Part shown: positions 54,049 to 64,000 of the stretch, one piece after another
How positions within the stretch are numbered: the stretch's first letter is position 1
How the letters are laid out: the number at the start of each line of letters is the position of its first letter
Source of the DNA: Sphaerisporangium sp.
GTDB taxonomy: Bacteria; Actinomycetota; Actinomycetes; Streptosporangiales; Streptosporangiaceae
DNA: 64,000 bases
Reading direction: 5' to 3'
Assembly (NCBI GenBank): GCA_025964675.1
Contig: JAOPYI010000045.1
Coordinates: forward strand, 1-64,000
The notes under the pieces: model-generated
The model's input: only the letters and a program-made list of their open reading frames with translations
Told to the model about the DNA's origin: nothing
The model's database searches: none
Translations under genes and position numbers: made by a program

Positions 54049-55380
54049 ATGACGTTCACCGTCGACGAAGTCCCCCTGACACTCGACGAGGCCCCTCCGA
54101 AGACGCTCGGGCTGCTCGACCAGGGCGCGTTCTGGGCCAACCTCGGAGTCAGCCTTCTCGGCTTCTCCGGGGCCATATATCTGATCAATCCACTGGGTGA
54201 CACCCCGCTGAGCCTGCCCGCGGCCGTGCTCGCGGCCGTGGCGGGCAGCCTGATCGGCACCGTGATGGTCGGCCTCGCGGCGGTGCCGGGCGCGCGTACC
54301 GGCGCGCCGGCGATGGTGCTGCTGCGCGGCCTGTTCGGGGCGAGGCTGTCGTACGTCCCGACGGTGCTGAACATCGTCCAGATGCTCGGCTGGGGGGCCT
54401 TCGAGCTGTGGGTGATCGCCACCGGGGCACGTGCGATCTTCGGTGACTCCGTGCCGTACCAGGTCTGGGTGGTGGCGGCGGGCCTGCTGACGATCGCGCT
54501 GACGATCCGGCCGCTGGGCGCCATCAGGCTGCTGCGCCGCTTCGTGACGGCCGGCGTTGTCGTCGCGATGGTCTGGCTCGCGGTGGCGCTGGTACGCGAG
54601 GCGCCCACCCTGGGTGGCGGGAACTGGAACGCCTTCGCCCCGGCCGTGGACTACGTGATCGCGCTCTCGGTCTCGTGGGTGCCCGTGGCGGCCGACTACG
54701 CGAGGCACTCGCGCTCCAGCCGTGCGGCGTTCACCGGGATCGTCGGCGGCTACACGATCGCCCAGGTCGCGTGCCTGGTCATCGGCATCCTCGCGCTGGC
54801 CCTTGTCAGGAACGACCCCGACCGGGTGTGGGACGCGTTCGTGGCGGTGCCGCTCGGAGGGCTGTTCTTCGGCGTGCTGGTGCTGCGCGAGGCCGACCAG
54901 TCGTTCGCCAACGTGTACTCCACGGCCATGTCCCTGCAGAACCTCCTGCCGAAGGTGGACAGGCGCGTCTTCTCCATCGGCGTCGGCGTGCTGACGACGG
55001 TCATCGCGCTGTTCGCCGACGTGAACTCCTACGGGGCGTTCCTCGGCGTCATCGGCGCGGTGTTCGTCCCGATGTTCGCCGTCCTCGTGGTCGACTACTT
55101 CGTGCTTGGCGGCGCCGCCAGGTGGGACACCTCGGCGAACGCGCCCTCGCGGTGGACCATGGTCGTGCCGTGGGTGCTGGGCTTCGGGGCGTACTGGCTG
55201 GTGACGGCGACGCCCACGGTGGCCTGGTGGGACTCGCTTTGGGCGGGGCTTCGCGGGGCGGTCGGGTTCGAGCGGCAGGTCTGGATGAACGCGGCGCTGG
55301 CCGCGTTCGTCGTCTCCGTGCTGGTGACGCTGCTCCTGAGCCTCACGCGGCGCGTCGTCCGGGACTCGCCTTCGAGCTGA
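54049..55380 (+). CDS. Cytosine/purine-type permease, predicted thiamine-precursor (HMP) transporter
   Basis: NCS1-like polytopic protein directly under a TPP riboswitch. Confidence 0.88.
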   Translation: MTFTVDEVPLTLDEAPPKTLGLLDQGAFWANLGVSLLGFSGAIYLINPLGDTPLSLPAAVLAAVAGSLIGTVMVGLAAVPGARTGAPAMVLLRGLFGARLSYVPTVLNIVQMLGWGAFELWVIATGARAIFGDSVPYQVWVVAAGLLTIALTIRPLGAIRLLRRFVTAGVVVAMVWLAVALVREAPTLGGGNWNAFAPAVDYVIALSVSWVPVAADYARHSRSSRAAFTGIVGGYTIAQVACLVIGILALALVRNDPDRVWDAFVAVPLGGLFFGVLVLREADQSFANVYSTAMSLQNLLPKVDRRVFSIGVGVLTTVIALFADVNSYGAFLGVIGAVFVPMFAVLVVDYFVLGGAARWDTSANAPSRWTMVVPWVLGFGAYWLVTATPTVAWWDSLWAGLRGAVGFERQVWMNAALAAFVVSVLVTLLLSLTRRVVRDSPSS

Positions 55381-55384
55381 GCGC

Positions 55385-55945
55385 TCAGCGGGCGCCTTCG
55401 AGGCGGAGCAGCTGCTCCTTGGCGGCGAGGCCCCCGGCGTAGCCTCCCGGGTGTCCCGCCGCCTCGACCGCGCGGTGGCAGGGGACGATGACGCAGACGG
55501 GGTTGGCCGTCAGCGCGTTCCCGATCGCGCGCAGCGCCTGAGGCCGCCCGATACGCTCGGCGATTTCCTGATAAGTCGTGACATTTCCGTAGTGAACGGC
55601 CATCGTCATCTGGAGCACCGTACGGGCGAACGCCGTGGCCAGCCGGAGGTCCACCGGCACGGTGAAGGCCCGGAGCCTGCCAGAGAAGTAGGCGTCGAGC
55701 TCGCGGCGGATCGGATCGAGACGCCTCGGGTCGGGGCCGATGAAGGTGCCGATCTCGCGGGAGACGCGCTCGAAGATGACATGCTCGTTCTCGTAGCTGC
55801 ACGCGACCACGCCGCGCGCGGTCACCGCCAGGGCGAGCTGCCCGATTGGCGTGTCCATCATGCCGAAGGCCACGTCTGGAGGGGTCTCGCCCACATAGCC
55901 GGGAGCGGTCACCCGCACCAGGGCCTCGAGATCCCCTGTCGTCAT
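55385..55945 (-). CDS. ogt: Methylated-DNA--[protein]-cysteine S-methyltransferase
   Basis: RAIGNALTANPVCVIVPCHRAVEAAGHPGGYAGGLAAKEQLLRLEG (PCHR active site). Confidence 0.95.
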   Translation of the reverse strand: MTTGDLEALVRVTAPGYVGETPPDVAFGMMDTPIGQLALAVTARGVVACSYENEHVIFERVSREIGTFIGPDPRRLDPIRRELDAYFSGRLRAFTVPVDLRLATAFARTVLQMTMAVHYGNVTTYQEIAERIGRPQALRAIGNALTANPVCVIVPCHRAVEAAGHPGGYAGGLAAKEQLLRLEGAR

Positions 55946-56207
55946 GGCCGCACCCCTCCCGGTCCCGCTACGGGCAGCGTATCGGAGCGGAGCGTCCTAC
56001 CGGCCACGACGCATCGAGCGGCGCCCATGTCGTCGCGGTACGGGCCGCTTTGTCCTGGCTCGGATGGTGCGAGAAGGGCCGGGCGGGGTGAATGACCGCC
56101 GATCCGGCGCCCGAGAAGGCCTCACTGCCGTACGGACCCGGCGAATGCGACGATTCGCACATCCAAAGTGCCAAGGCGCGGTTGTAAAAACGGGCACGAT
56201 GGGGGTC

Positions 56208-58094
56208 ATGAGTGACGACAGGGTAGAGAACGCCGATGACGGCTTTGCCCGCGCTGTCATCGCAAGTGCTCCCAATGCCGTCGTAGCGGTTGATCGTGAC
56301 CTTTCCGTCCTAACGTGGAATCCCGCCGCGGAGCGCCTGTTCGGCTGGACCGCGACCGACATCACCGGCCGCAGGGCCCCGCTGGTCCCCGACGAGCTGA
56401 TCGCCGAGCACAACGCGGTGCTGGAACGGGTCCGCACCGGCGGCCCGGTCTCTGTGCGTACCAAGCGCCTGCGCAATGACGGCTTCGTCATCGACGTCGG
56501 CGTGGACATCAGCGCGCTCCGTTCGGAGGCAGGGGCGCTGCTCGGGTACGTGAGCGTGTACCACCCCGTCGAGAACGACGCGGGCGCCCGTGAGAGAGGT
56601 GCCCGCAGGGCGAGGCTCGTCCGGCGGCTCACCGACGTGGTGGGCGACATCAACGCCGAGCTGGAGCTGTCGCCCGTCCTCGACCGCATCGCGGCGAGCC
56701 TCACCGAGCTGACCGGGGCCGACGCGGGCGGTTTCGTGCTGATCGAGGACGAGCGCCTGCGGCTGGTCAGCACGCACGGGCTGCCCGACGGCGTGCGGGG
56801 CGCGACGGCCGACCTGCGTACGAGCCTGGTAGGCAAGCTGTTACGTACCGGCAAGACCGTCCTTCTGGAGACCGGCGATCAGGCCGTGCTGGACGACCTG
56901 ATCTGGTCGCGGCTGCCCGGCCTGCACACCATCGCGCTCGGCGTCGCGGCGGTGGGCGGCCGGCCGTACGGGGCGCTGTACGCGCTGTTCGCCAAGCGCA
57001 AGGTCGGCCATATCGAGCTTGAGCTGCTGCAACTGCTGGCCGGGCATGCCGGAATCGCCCTCGGCAACGCGATGGCGTACCAGGACGCCGTGCGGCAGCG
57101 GGCTCACGAGAGGGCCGTCGTCGACGCGAGCGCGGACGGCATCGCGGTGCTCGACGGCCGGGGGTTCGTCCGCCAGTGGAACCCCGCCGCCGAGGAGCTC
57201 ACCGGGGTACGGGCCGCCGACGTGATCGGCGCCCGGCCGCCCTTCCCGCTGCCCGCCCCGGGAGAGAAGCTCACCACTCAGCTGACCTCCGGCCGCTGGC
57301 TCGACGTGGTCTGCGCGGAGATCAACGAGACCGCCGAGATCGTGGTCGACTTCCGCGACGTCACGCGGGCCAAGGAGCTGGAGGAGGCCAAGGATCTGTT
57401 CCTCGCCACCACCAGCCACGAGCTACGTACACCGATCACCGTGGTGCAGGGGTTCGCGAGCACGCTGGACGCCCGATGGGACAAGCTGACGGACGTCGAG
57501 CGGCGCTCCGCCGTACGCACCATCGCCGAGCGGGCCCGGGGGCTCGGCCAGCTCATGGACCACCTCCTGCTCGGCGCGCGGGCGGGAGCCGAGGAGCTGA
57601 AGGTCCAGGTCGAGAGCTTCGACCTGGGGGAACGGGTGCGCGCGGCCACGCTCGGGATGCCGGTCCTGTCCGACAGGCACCGCGTGGAGGTCGACATCCC
57701 CGGCGATCTGCCGCCGGTCGACGGTGACGCGCTGGCTACGGACATCCTGCTCGGCCAGCTCCTGGAGAACGCCTTCAAATACTCGCCGGACGGCGGATTG
57801 ATCCGCGTTCTCGCGTGGTCGGAGAAGGACCGTGTGGTGCTCGTGGTCGACGACGAGGGAGTGGGCATCGCACCGGCCGACCGCGACCGCGTGTTCGAAA
57901 GGTTCGTCCAGGCCGACAGTGGGGATCGCCGCCGGTTCGGCGGCGTGGGGCTCGGGCTTTACATCGCGCGCAGCCTCGCCCGCGCGCAAGGCGGCGATGT
58001 TACGGCCCATCCCCGCCCCGGCGGAGGCACCCGAATGAGGTTCGTCTTGGGTGCCGCACCGGTCTATATCGGATCCGACACACCGAAGCGGTAA
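56208..58094 (+). CDS. PAS/GAF-domain sensor histidine kinase
   Basis: PAS (VDRDLSVLTWNPAAERLFGWTATDITGR), GAF, H-box TTSHELRTPITVVQGF, N/G boxes (LLENAFKYSP; VDDEGVGIAP; GVGLGLYIARSLA). Confidence 0.93.
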   Translation: MSDDRVENADDGFARAVIASAPNAVVAVDRDLSVLTWNPAAERLFGWTATDITGRRAPLVPDELIAEHNAVLERVRTGGPVSVRTKRLRNDGFVIDVGVDISALRSEAGALLGYVSVYHPVENDAGARERGARRARLVRRLTDVVGDINAELELSPVLDRIAASLTELTGADAGGFVLIEDERLRLVSTHGLPDGVRGATADLRTSLVGKLLRTGKTVLLETGDQAVLDDLIWSRLPGLHTIALGVAAVGGRPYGALYALFAKRKVGHIELELLQLLAGHAGIALGNAMAYQDAVRQRAHERAVVDASADGIAVLDGRGFVRQWNPAAEELTGVRAADVIGARPPFPLPAPGEKLTTQLTSGRWLDVVCAEINETAEIVVDFRDVTRAKELEEAKDLFLATTSHELRTPITVVQGFASTLDARWDKLTDVERRSAVRTIAERARGLGQLMDHLLLGARAGAEELKVQVESFDLGERVRAATLGMPVLSDRHRVEVDIPGDLPPVDGDALATDILLGQLLENAFKYSPDGGLIRVLAWSEKDRVVLVVDDEGVGIAPADRDRVFERFVQADSGDRRRFGGVGLGLYIARSLARAQGGDVTAHPRPGGGTRMRFVLGAAPVYIGSDTPKR

Positions 58095-58108
58095 CGAGCT
58101 GGTCACGG

Positions 58109-58681
58109 ATGGACTCGCCTATTGTCGAATCTGCACAAGCAATGATCGCCGCGCGGTTTCCAGAACCATCGAACGGGGCATTTCGGTCGTACTGGGATGT
58201 GTTTTCCTCAGGGGGAAATGCAGGAGAACGGGGAAGTGAGGGCGTCGTGCTGTTGCCGTATGCGCCGACCAGCGTCGCCGTCGCACGCCAGCGTCTCAGC
58301 GCCGATCTCGAGGCATGTGGAGTGTTCGCCGCTGTGATCGAGGACGCCGCCCTCGTGGTGAGCGAACTGCTGAGCAATGCGTTGCGTCACGCACATCCGC
58401 TCCCATCAGGCCAGATCATGGCCACATGGGACTGGGCGGACGAACATCTCGAGGTCACGGTGAGCGATGGAGGAGCGGCCACGGAACCCCGCACGGGGCG
58501 CCCGACCCTCTCCTCGCTCGGGGGGCGGGGGCTCGGAATCGTCGAGTTTCTCGCCGAGCGCTGGGGTGTGCGCCATGACGGCGAAGTGACCACGGTGTGG
58601 GCCATTCTCCACGCTCCGGTCGCTGTCCTTAATTCACAAGTTAGAACGCCCGAAATAGGTGCCCTACGCGAGTGCGGTTAG
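58109..58681 (+). CDS. ATP-binding protein (anti-sigma-factor-like HATPase)
   Basis: [29 protein letters not shown]...[31 protein letters not shown]. Confidence 0.88.
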   Translation: MDSPIVESAQAMIAARFPEPSNGAFRSYWDVFSSGGNAGERGSEGVVLLPYAPTSVAVARQRLSADLEACGVFAAVIEDAALVVSELLSNALRHAHPLPSGQIMATWDWADEHLEVTVSDGGAATEPRTGRPTLSSLGGRGLGIVEFLAERWGVRHDGEVTTVWAILHAPVAVLNSQVRTPEIGALRECG

Positions 58682-59863
58682 TCGCTCTCTGCTGATAGGG
58701 CAGGACATACACCGTGGCCCGCCACGGCCGCTGCCGAGCTCGCTGCCGGCAATTCGGATCACCTTCACGCCCGACGCCTCCAGGCGCGCGTTCGTCTCCA
58801 CATTTCGCTCGTAGGCGACCGCCACGCGCGGGGCGAGGGCCAGGGTGTTGTTGCCGTCGTCCCACTGCTCGCGTTCGGCGGTGACCGGGTCGAGGCCGGT
58901 GTCGATTACCTTCACCCGTTCTATCCCCATGGCCTGTGCCGCCGCCTCCAGGAACGGGCGGGGTTCGAACACCCGGAGCTCGCCGTTCTGCATCGAGGTC
59001 ACCGTGTAGGCCTGAAGCGAGTAGGCCACCGGCGGGTACATCACCACGGTGTCCACGTCGACCATCGTGCAGATCGTGTCGAGGTGCATGGTGGCCCGCT
59101 GCTGCGCGATCGGCACCGCGAGGACGGTGTGCGCCAGGCCCGCCGCGAAGACCCGGCGGCAGAGCCGTTCCACCCCGGCCGGGGTCGTGCGCTCGCCGGT
59201 GCCGACGGCGATGACTCCCGGGCCCATCAGCAGCACGTCACCGCCTTCGACGTGTTCGAGCCACGGCTCGTACAGGTGGTCGGTGCCGGCGAACCTCGGG
59301 TGGTAGGTGTAGATCAGGCGGGTCAGCAGGCTCTCCCGCGTACGGGCCGGCATGGCCAGGCTGGTCACGGCCACCCGGTCGCCGATCCACACGCTGGAGT
59401 CCCTGGTGAACAGCAGGTTGGGCAGCGGATCGATGACGAAGTCGTGCCGGTCCATCAGGCCGTACACCAGGCCGCGCCCGGTCTTGAGCTCCTCGCGGGC
59501 GAGCCCGGCGATCAGCGTCTGGGTGAGGTCCTCCGGGTCGAGGTCCTCCAGGTGATCCCTGGTCAGCTGCGCGAGCCGGTCACCGAGCTGCCGCTCTTCG
59601 AGCACGGCGGGGATGATCTCCTGCCGCGCGGCGTCGTACTCAAGCGTGTCCTGGAGCAGCTCGGTCAGATAGAGCACCTCGACCCCGTGGTCGCGCAGCG
59701 CCTTGGCGAACGCGTCGTGCTCGTCCTGTGCCCTGCCGACCCACGGGATGCCGTCGAAGAGAAGCTTGTCGCTGTTGCGGGGGGTCAACCGCTTGAGCTC
59801 GGCGCCGGGACGGTGAAGCATCACCGTCTCCAGCCGCCCGACCTCGCTGTCGGCACCGTTCAT
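58664..59863 (-). CDS. arcA: Arginine deiminase
   Basis: [71 protein letters not shown] (catalytic Cys). Confidence 0.95.
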   Translation of the reverse strand: MNGADSEVGRLETVMLHRPGAELKRLTPRNSDKLLFDGIPWVGRAQDEHDAFAKALRDHGVEVLYLTELLQDTLEYDAARQEIIPAVLEERQLGDRLAQLTRDHLEDLDPEDLTQTLIAGLAREELKTGRGLVYGLMDRHDFVIDPLPNLLFTRDSSVWIGDRVAVTSLAMPARTRESLLTRLIYTYHPRFAGTDHLYEPWLEHVEGGDVLLMGPGVIAVGTGERTTPAGVERLCRRVFAAGLAHTVLAVPIAQQRATMHLDTICTMVDVDTVVMYPPVAYSLQAYTVTSMQNGELRVFEPRPFLEAAAQAMGIERVKVIDTGLDPVTAEREQWDDGNNTLALAPRVAVAYERNVETNARLEASGVKVIRIAGSELGSGRGGPRCMSCPISRERLTALA

Positions 59864-60029
59864 CGTTCGGCCCTCCCGGTTACGCCCACCTCGCCGGAAC
59901 ACTTCCGGCTTTCCACGGTAGTGGCGTACAAACACCCAGACGCACCAGGCTGCCGCGTGTCAGGCCGGCTTGGAGTGCCCCGCGAGAAGCCGCGTGAGCA
60001 GCGCGACGGTGGTGTGGAAGGCGGTCAGC

Positions 60030-60197
60030 TCACTTCGACATCTTGCCTATCACCGTGATGGCGGCGAAGGCCACGACGCCGACGACGGCGATGATGAGCA
60101 GGATCTTGAAGATCCCGAGGACGGCGGGGATCACCAGCCCGAACACTACATAGAGTGCGAGCACGACGCCGAGAACGGAAAGCACGATGCGGGCCAT
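60030..60197 (-). CDS. Small membrane protein, 55 aa (not in ORF track)
   Basis: MARIVLSVLGVVLALYVVFGLVIPAVLGIFKILLIIAVVGVVAFAAITVIGKMSK*. Confidence 0.7.
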   Translation of the reverse strand: MARIVLSVLGVVLALYVVFGLVIPAVLGIFKILLIIAVVGVVAFAAITVIGKMSK

Positions 60198-60334
60198 ATC
60201 CAGAAGTTACGTCGGAGACGGTCCGGCTGTGCGCCTTGGCAGATCATGGGTCTAGATCGTGACTTTCCCGCAGGCATCCGTCTTACGAAGTGATGACGAG
60301 CTCGTAGAAACGATTAAATCAGCCATAACGTGGG

Positions 60335-61051
60335 GTGATGAGCGCGACGCCCCGACCCCGGATCCTCGTGGTGGACGACGACCCGACCGTCGCCGAGGTG
60401 GTCGTCAAATACCTCGAACGCGACGGGCACATGGTCGAGAGCGTCGGCGACGGCGCCGAGGCGCTGCGCCGGGCCCTCGCCAACCCGCCTGACCTGCTGG
60501 TCCTCGACCTGATGCTCCCGGGTATGGACGGCCTCCAGGTCTGCAAGAAGCTCAGGGAGCGCTGGCCCGTACCTGTGATCATGTTGACCGCTCTCGGCGA
60601 GGAGATCGACCGGGTGGTGGGCTTCGAAACCGGCGCGGACGACTACGTCACCAAGCCGTTCAGCCCCCGTGAGCTGGCCCTGCGCGTGCAGTCGGTCCTG
60701 CGGCGGGCACGGGGCGCGCTCGTCACCTCGGGCACGGGGGTGCTGCGCGACGGCGACCTGCTGGTCGACGTGGGCGCCCACGAGGTACGGCTGAGCGGGC
60801 GCGAGATCACCCTCACGGCGCGCGAGTTCGACCTGCTGGCGTACCTCATGCGGAACCCCCGCCAGGCGTTCAGCCGGGCCGCCCTCCTCGACCAGGTGTG
60901 GGGATGGTCCTTCGGCGACACCTCCACGGTCACGGTCCACGTCCGGAGGCTGCGGGAGAAGATCGAGCCGGATCCGACCGCGCCACGCCGGATCGTCACG
61001 GTATGGGGTGTCGGGTACCGCTACGAGCCCGTGGACGGAGAACAGCCGTGA
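60335..61051 (+). CDS. OmpR-family response regulator
   Basis: ILVVDDDPTVAEVVVKYL..LLVLDLMLPGMDG..DDYVTKPFSPRELALRV; wHTH LTAREFDLLAYLMRNPRQAFSRAALLDQVWG..VTVHVRRLREKIE. Confidence 0.95.
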   Translation: MMSATPRPRILVVDDDPTVAEVVVKYLERDGHMVESVGDGAEALRRALANPPDLLVLDLMLPGMDGLQVCKKLRERWPVPVIMLTALGEEIDRVVGFETGADDYVTKPFSPRELALRVQSVLRRARGALVTSGTGVLRDGDLLVDVGAHEVRLSGREITLTAREFDLLAYLMRNPRQAFSRAALLDQVWGWSFGDTSTVTVHVRRLREKIEPDPTAPRRIVTVWGVGYRYEPVDGEQP

Positions 61052-61076
61052 TCCGCCGAATCGCCGGGGACGGCCG

Positions 61077-62204
61077 GTGATCCTCCAGATCGTCGCCGTC
61101 ACCGCCGGGCTGGGGCTGGTGATCGCCGGGCTGGGCCTGGCCGGCCTGTGGCTGCTGCGCGGCCGCTCGATCGGCATCATGCTGGCCGTGGTCGCGGTGG
61201 TGACCGTCGTCGCCACGCTGGCGGGGGTGGTGGCGATCACCATCGAGATGATCATCGACGGACATCCCAAGGACGTCGTCCTCACGGTCGTCGCCGTCGG
61301 CGGCCTGGTCGGCGTGGGCGTCGCGCTGGTGGTGGCCCGGCAGGTGGTCGCGGCCAGCAGGAGACTGGTCGCCGCCGTGGAGGCCCTGTCGCCCTCGCGT
61401 GACTTCGTCCCTCCGCCAGGCCGGCTCCCGGCGGAGCTTGAGACCATCTCCAAGGCGCTGGACCAGGCGTACGAGCGGCTGCGTGAGGGACGGGAGCGCG
61501 AGAGGGCCCTCGAGGGCGCGCGGCGCGAACTGGTCGCCTGGGTCAGCCACGACCTTCGCACCCCCCTGGCGGGCATGCGGGCCATGGCCGAGGCGCTCGA
61601 GGACGGGGTCGTGAAGGACGCGGAGACCGTCCGCCGCTACCACAACCAGATCAGGCTCGAGGTGGACCGGCTGTCCCACATGGTGGACGACCTTTTCGAG
61701 CTATCACGGATCCACGCGGGCGCGCTGCGGCTCTCTCCGCGGCGCATCGGCCTCGGCGATCTCGTGGCCGACGCGCTCGCGGGGGTGGAAGCCCTGGCCA
61801 AGGCCAAGGGGGTGCGCCTGACCGGCGAGGCCGAGCCCGTGCTGCCGGTGTACGCCGACGCCGCCGAGCTGGGGCGTGCCCTGCGCAACCTCGTCGTCAA
61901 CGCCATCCGGCACACCCCGGAGGACGGCACCGTGGTGGTGCGGGCCGTCGCGGACGAGCACACCGTGCGCCTGTCGGTGGCCGACTGCTGTGGCGGCATC
62001 CCTGAGGACGACCTACCACGGGTCTTCGAGGTGGCCTTTCAAGGAGAGGCCGCGCGGACCCCGGGCCCCGATCGGGGCGCGGGCCTCGGGCTCGCGATCA
62101 CGCGCGGCATCGTCGAAGCTCATGAAGGCGCCATCGCCGTCGTCAACGAAGGCGCGGGCTGCCGCTTCGAGATCAGGCTTCCGATCTCCGGCCCGGCGGC
62201 CTGA
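61077..62204 (+). CDS. Sensor histidine kinase
   Basis: Two TM helices, H-box WVSHDLRTPLAGMRAM, LRNLVVNAIRHTP, GAGLGLAITRGIVEAH. Confidence 0.93.
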   Translation: MILQIVAVTAGLGLVIAGLGLAGLWLLRGRSIGIMLAVVAVVTVVATLAGVVAITIEMIIDGHPKDVVLTVVAVGGLVGVGVALVVARQVVAASRRLVAAVEALSPSRDFVPPPGRLPAELETISKALDQAYERLREGRERERALEGARRELVAWVSHDLRTPLAGMRAMAEALEDGVVKDAETVRRYHNQIRLEVDRLSHMVDDLFELSRIHAGALRLSPRRIGLGDLVADALAGVEALAKAKGVRLTGEAEPVLPVYADAAELGRALRNLVVNAIRHTPEDGTVVVRAVADEHTVRLSVADCCGGIPEDDLPRVFEVAFQGEAARTPGPDRGAGLGLAITRGIVEAHEGAIAVVNEGAGCRFEIRLPISGPAA

Positions 62205-62819
62205 TCTCGGCTCCGGCGTGGTGCCGTCAGCGGGGCTCTTCTCGTGGGATCCGCCGAGTCTGTAGCCGGATAAATCGAGCGACGTGTCGATGCCGTTTGT
62301 GCGGAAGGTGACATTTGTGTCGAGAACCCCATTTGTCGAGGCGGATTCCCTTATGTCTGTTCCGAAGGAGTGCGGCATTTCGGCGAGGTCGTTGGCCGCG
62401 ATGGGCTCCGGCATTCCGGCGGATGTGCCGCCGGGCTCGTAGACCGGAAGCGCTTCGAGGGCTTCCGACATCGCACGGAAGGTCGGGCAGGGCCAGCGCC
62501 ACATGCAGCTCCTGCAGCGCAGGATCGGATGTGCGGCATCGCTCGTGATGCCGCCCGCGTCACGGGGCTGGTGCAGGTCGAGCAGGCGCAGGCCGAGCTC
62601 GGAGAAGCAGAGCAACTCCTTGCGCGCGCCCACGAGCAGGTCGAGGTCGTCGACGGAAAGGCGTGTCTTGATCGGGACGTATCCATCCCGGTTTATCAAC
62701 GGCCGGAGTGGAAGAGCCGCATCCCCCCAGGCGCGGGCCCTTTCCGTACGGGCGAGGATGCCCTCCAATCGCTCACGCATGCACTGTCGCTGGGGATCCT
62801 CAGGTATCTCACTGTTCAT
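62013..62819 (-). CDS. Hypothetical protein with Cys-rich motif (CRSCMWRWPC); C-terminus overlaps the kinase gene antisense
   Basis: Open from MNSEIPEDPQRQCMRERLEG...; 3' boundary is doubtful because it overlaps the HK 3' end. Confidence 0.5.
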   Translation of the reverse strand: MNSEIPEDPQRQCMRERLEGILARTERARAWGDAALPLRPLINRDGYVPIKTRLSVDDLDLLVGARKELLCFSELGLRLLDLHQPRDAGGITSDAAHPILRCRSCMWRWPCPTFRAMSEALEALPVYEPGGTSAGMPEPIAANDLAEMPHSFGTDIRESASTNGVLDTNVTFRTNGIDTSLDLSGYRLGGSHEKSPADGTTPEPRSGRRAGDRKPDLEAAARAFVDDGDGAFMSFDDAARDREPEARAPIGARGPRGLSLKGHLEDPW

Positions 62820-63040
62820 TCGCGCTGTCGGGCCCGTCGCATTCCACGCCCGCCCCTCCTTCTCGAAGTGACGACCGGACGCGGAGGTTCCGGGCCTCCC
62901 CCCCTTCCGGCCGAGCCGGTGTCGCATAGCGTTAAGCTTTGCGCACTGAGCGTTTTCATGGGGCCGAAACGGGGAACAAAGGGCGGACGACTCTTCGGTT
63001 ATCGCGGTAGAGCGTGACCCGGGGCCAGTACGACGCTAGT

Positions 63041-63400
63041 GTGCCCGCTGTGGAGCTCAAGGTCTCGACTCGATCACATGCCGGCCACGCCATCTTGTCG
63101 GTCGTCGGCGAAATCGACCTATATACCGCGCCTCGTCTTCAGGCGGAGTTCACCCGCCTGCTTGAGACCGGGCCGGAACGGGTCGTAATAGACATGTCCG
63201 GCGTGGAGTTCTGTGACTCCACGGGCATGAACGTCCTGCTGTCCGCACTCAAGCGGATGCGAGAACGCGGCGGCGTGCTGGAGGTGGCCTCGCCGCGTCC
63301 AGCCGTCCGCAAGATCCTCCAGGTGACGGGCCTGGACTCGGTGTTCACCGTGCACGACACCATTCCAGCCGAGTTGCTCACGGCGGAGCATCCGGGCTAG
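63041..63400 (+). CDS. STAS-domain anti-sigma factor antagonist
   Basis: ILSVVGEIDLYTAPRLQAEFTRLLETGPERVVIDMSGVEFCDSTGMNVLLSALKRM. Confidence 0.93.
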   Translation: MPAVELKVSTRSHAGHAILSVVGEIDLYTAPRLQAEFTRLLETGPERVVIDMSGVEFCDSTGMNVLLSALKRMRERGGVLEVASPRPAVRKILQVTGLDSVFTVHDTIPAELLTAEHPG

Positions 63401-63442
63401 CTTCGACCGGTCGCCCAAAGGTAGCGAATCGGACGAGGAGCC

Positions 63443-64000
63443 ATGAGCGACCCATCCGCAAGGCCCGACACAGCGGTGATCATCCCGGCCAAGGATGAGG
63501 CCGACCGCATCGGCGCCACCGTGACCGCCGCCCTGGCCATTGCCGGCGTCGACCTGGTCGTGGTCGTCGACGACGGTTCGTTCGACGACACGGGCAGGGT
63601 GGCCAAGGCCGCCGGGGCGCGCGTCGTACGCCACAGCCGCAACCGCGGCAAGGCGGCGGCCATGGAGAGCGGCGCGGAAGCGGTGCGTCTCCTCGACGAG
63701 GAGGAGGCTCGCCACCTGGTCTTCCTCGACGCGGATCTCGCCGAGACCGCGGGCGAGGCCGCACCGCTGATCGCGCCGGTCCGCGCCGGTTCGGCCGACA
63801 TGACCATCGCCGTGTTCGCCGCCCGGGTCAAGCTGGGCGGTCACGGCTTCGTCGTACGGCTGGCGCGCGAGGGCATCAGGCGCGCCTCCGGATGGCAGGC
63901 CGGCCAGCCGCTCAACGGCCAGCGCTGCCTCACCAGGGCGGCGTTCGAGGCGGCGCGCCCGCTGGCGCACGGCTTCGGCGTCGAGACCGGCCTGACGATC
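63443..64000 (+). CDS. Family 2 glycosyltransferase (runs off window end)
   Basis: TAVIIPAKDEADRIGATVTAALAIAGVDLVVVVDDGSFDDTGRVAKAAGARVVRHSRNRGKAAAM...FLDADLAE. Confidence 0.9.
   Translation, partial: MSDPSARPDTAVIIPAKDEADRIGATVTAALAIAGVDLVVVVDDGSFDDTGRVAKAAGARVVRHSRNRGKAAAMESGAEAVRLLDEEEARHLVFLDADLAETAGEAAPLIAPVRAGSADMTIAVFAARVKLGGHGFVVRLAREGIRRASGWQAGQPLNGQRCLTRAAFEAARPLAHGFGVETGLTI

Overview
High-GC actinomycete chromosomal window (gene content suggests Streptosporangiales; inference only). There are three broad zones. (1) About 0-27 kb is accessory: a TetR / SDR-hydrolase locus, a large LuxR (LAL) regulator, a decayed transposase, a translationally coupled operon (leader-like small protein, adenylate cyclase-AAA-TPR, cytosolic subtilisin, GAF protein), and an unusual RiPP-type biosynthetic locus at about 11.1-25.2 kb. 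(2) About 27-46 kb holds secreted and envelope genes (ricin-type lectins, Rieske protein, rhomboid, crgA, class E sortase) plus the conserved pknB-pknA-pbpA-rodA-pstP-fhaB-fhaA block. (3) About 46.9-64 kb is housekeeping: tRNA-Leu(CAG), CNNM/CBS proteins, LCP protein, Fpg/Nei, a TPP riboswitch with permease, Ogt, histidine kinases, arginine deiminase and others. The most interesting system is the RiPP-like locus. It combines a precursor candidate (core region near ...APACMCGAWSGSGSGAN), a radical SAM/SPASM maturase, a PqqD-like protein, an FAD oxidoreductase, YcaO, TfuA, P450, an O-methyltransferase and an ABC exporter, plus a single ORF that appears to fuse an MvdD-like ATP-grasp ligase to a SARP (OmpR-wHTH + BTAD) regulator. 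The promoter and 5' end of the precursor gene are duplicated in inverted orientation at the far end of the locus. The second copy carries an internal deletion and now sits in front of the ABC-YcaO-TfuA-P450-MT operon. All calls come from reading the sequence and the supplied ORFs; no database search was run.
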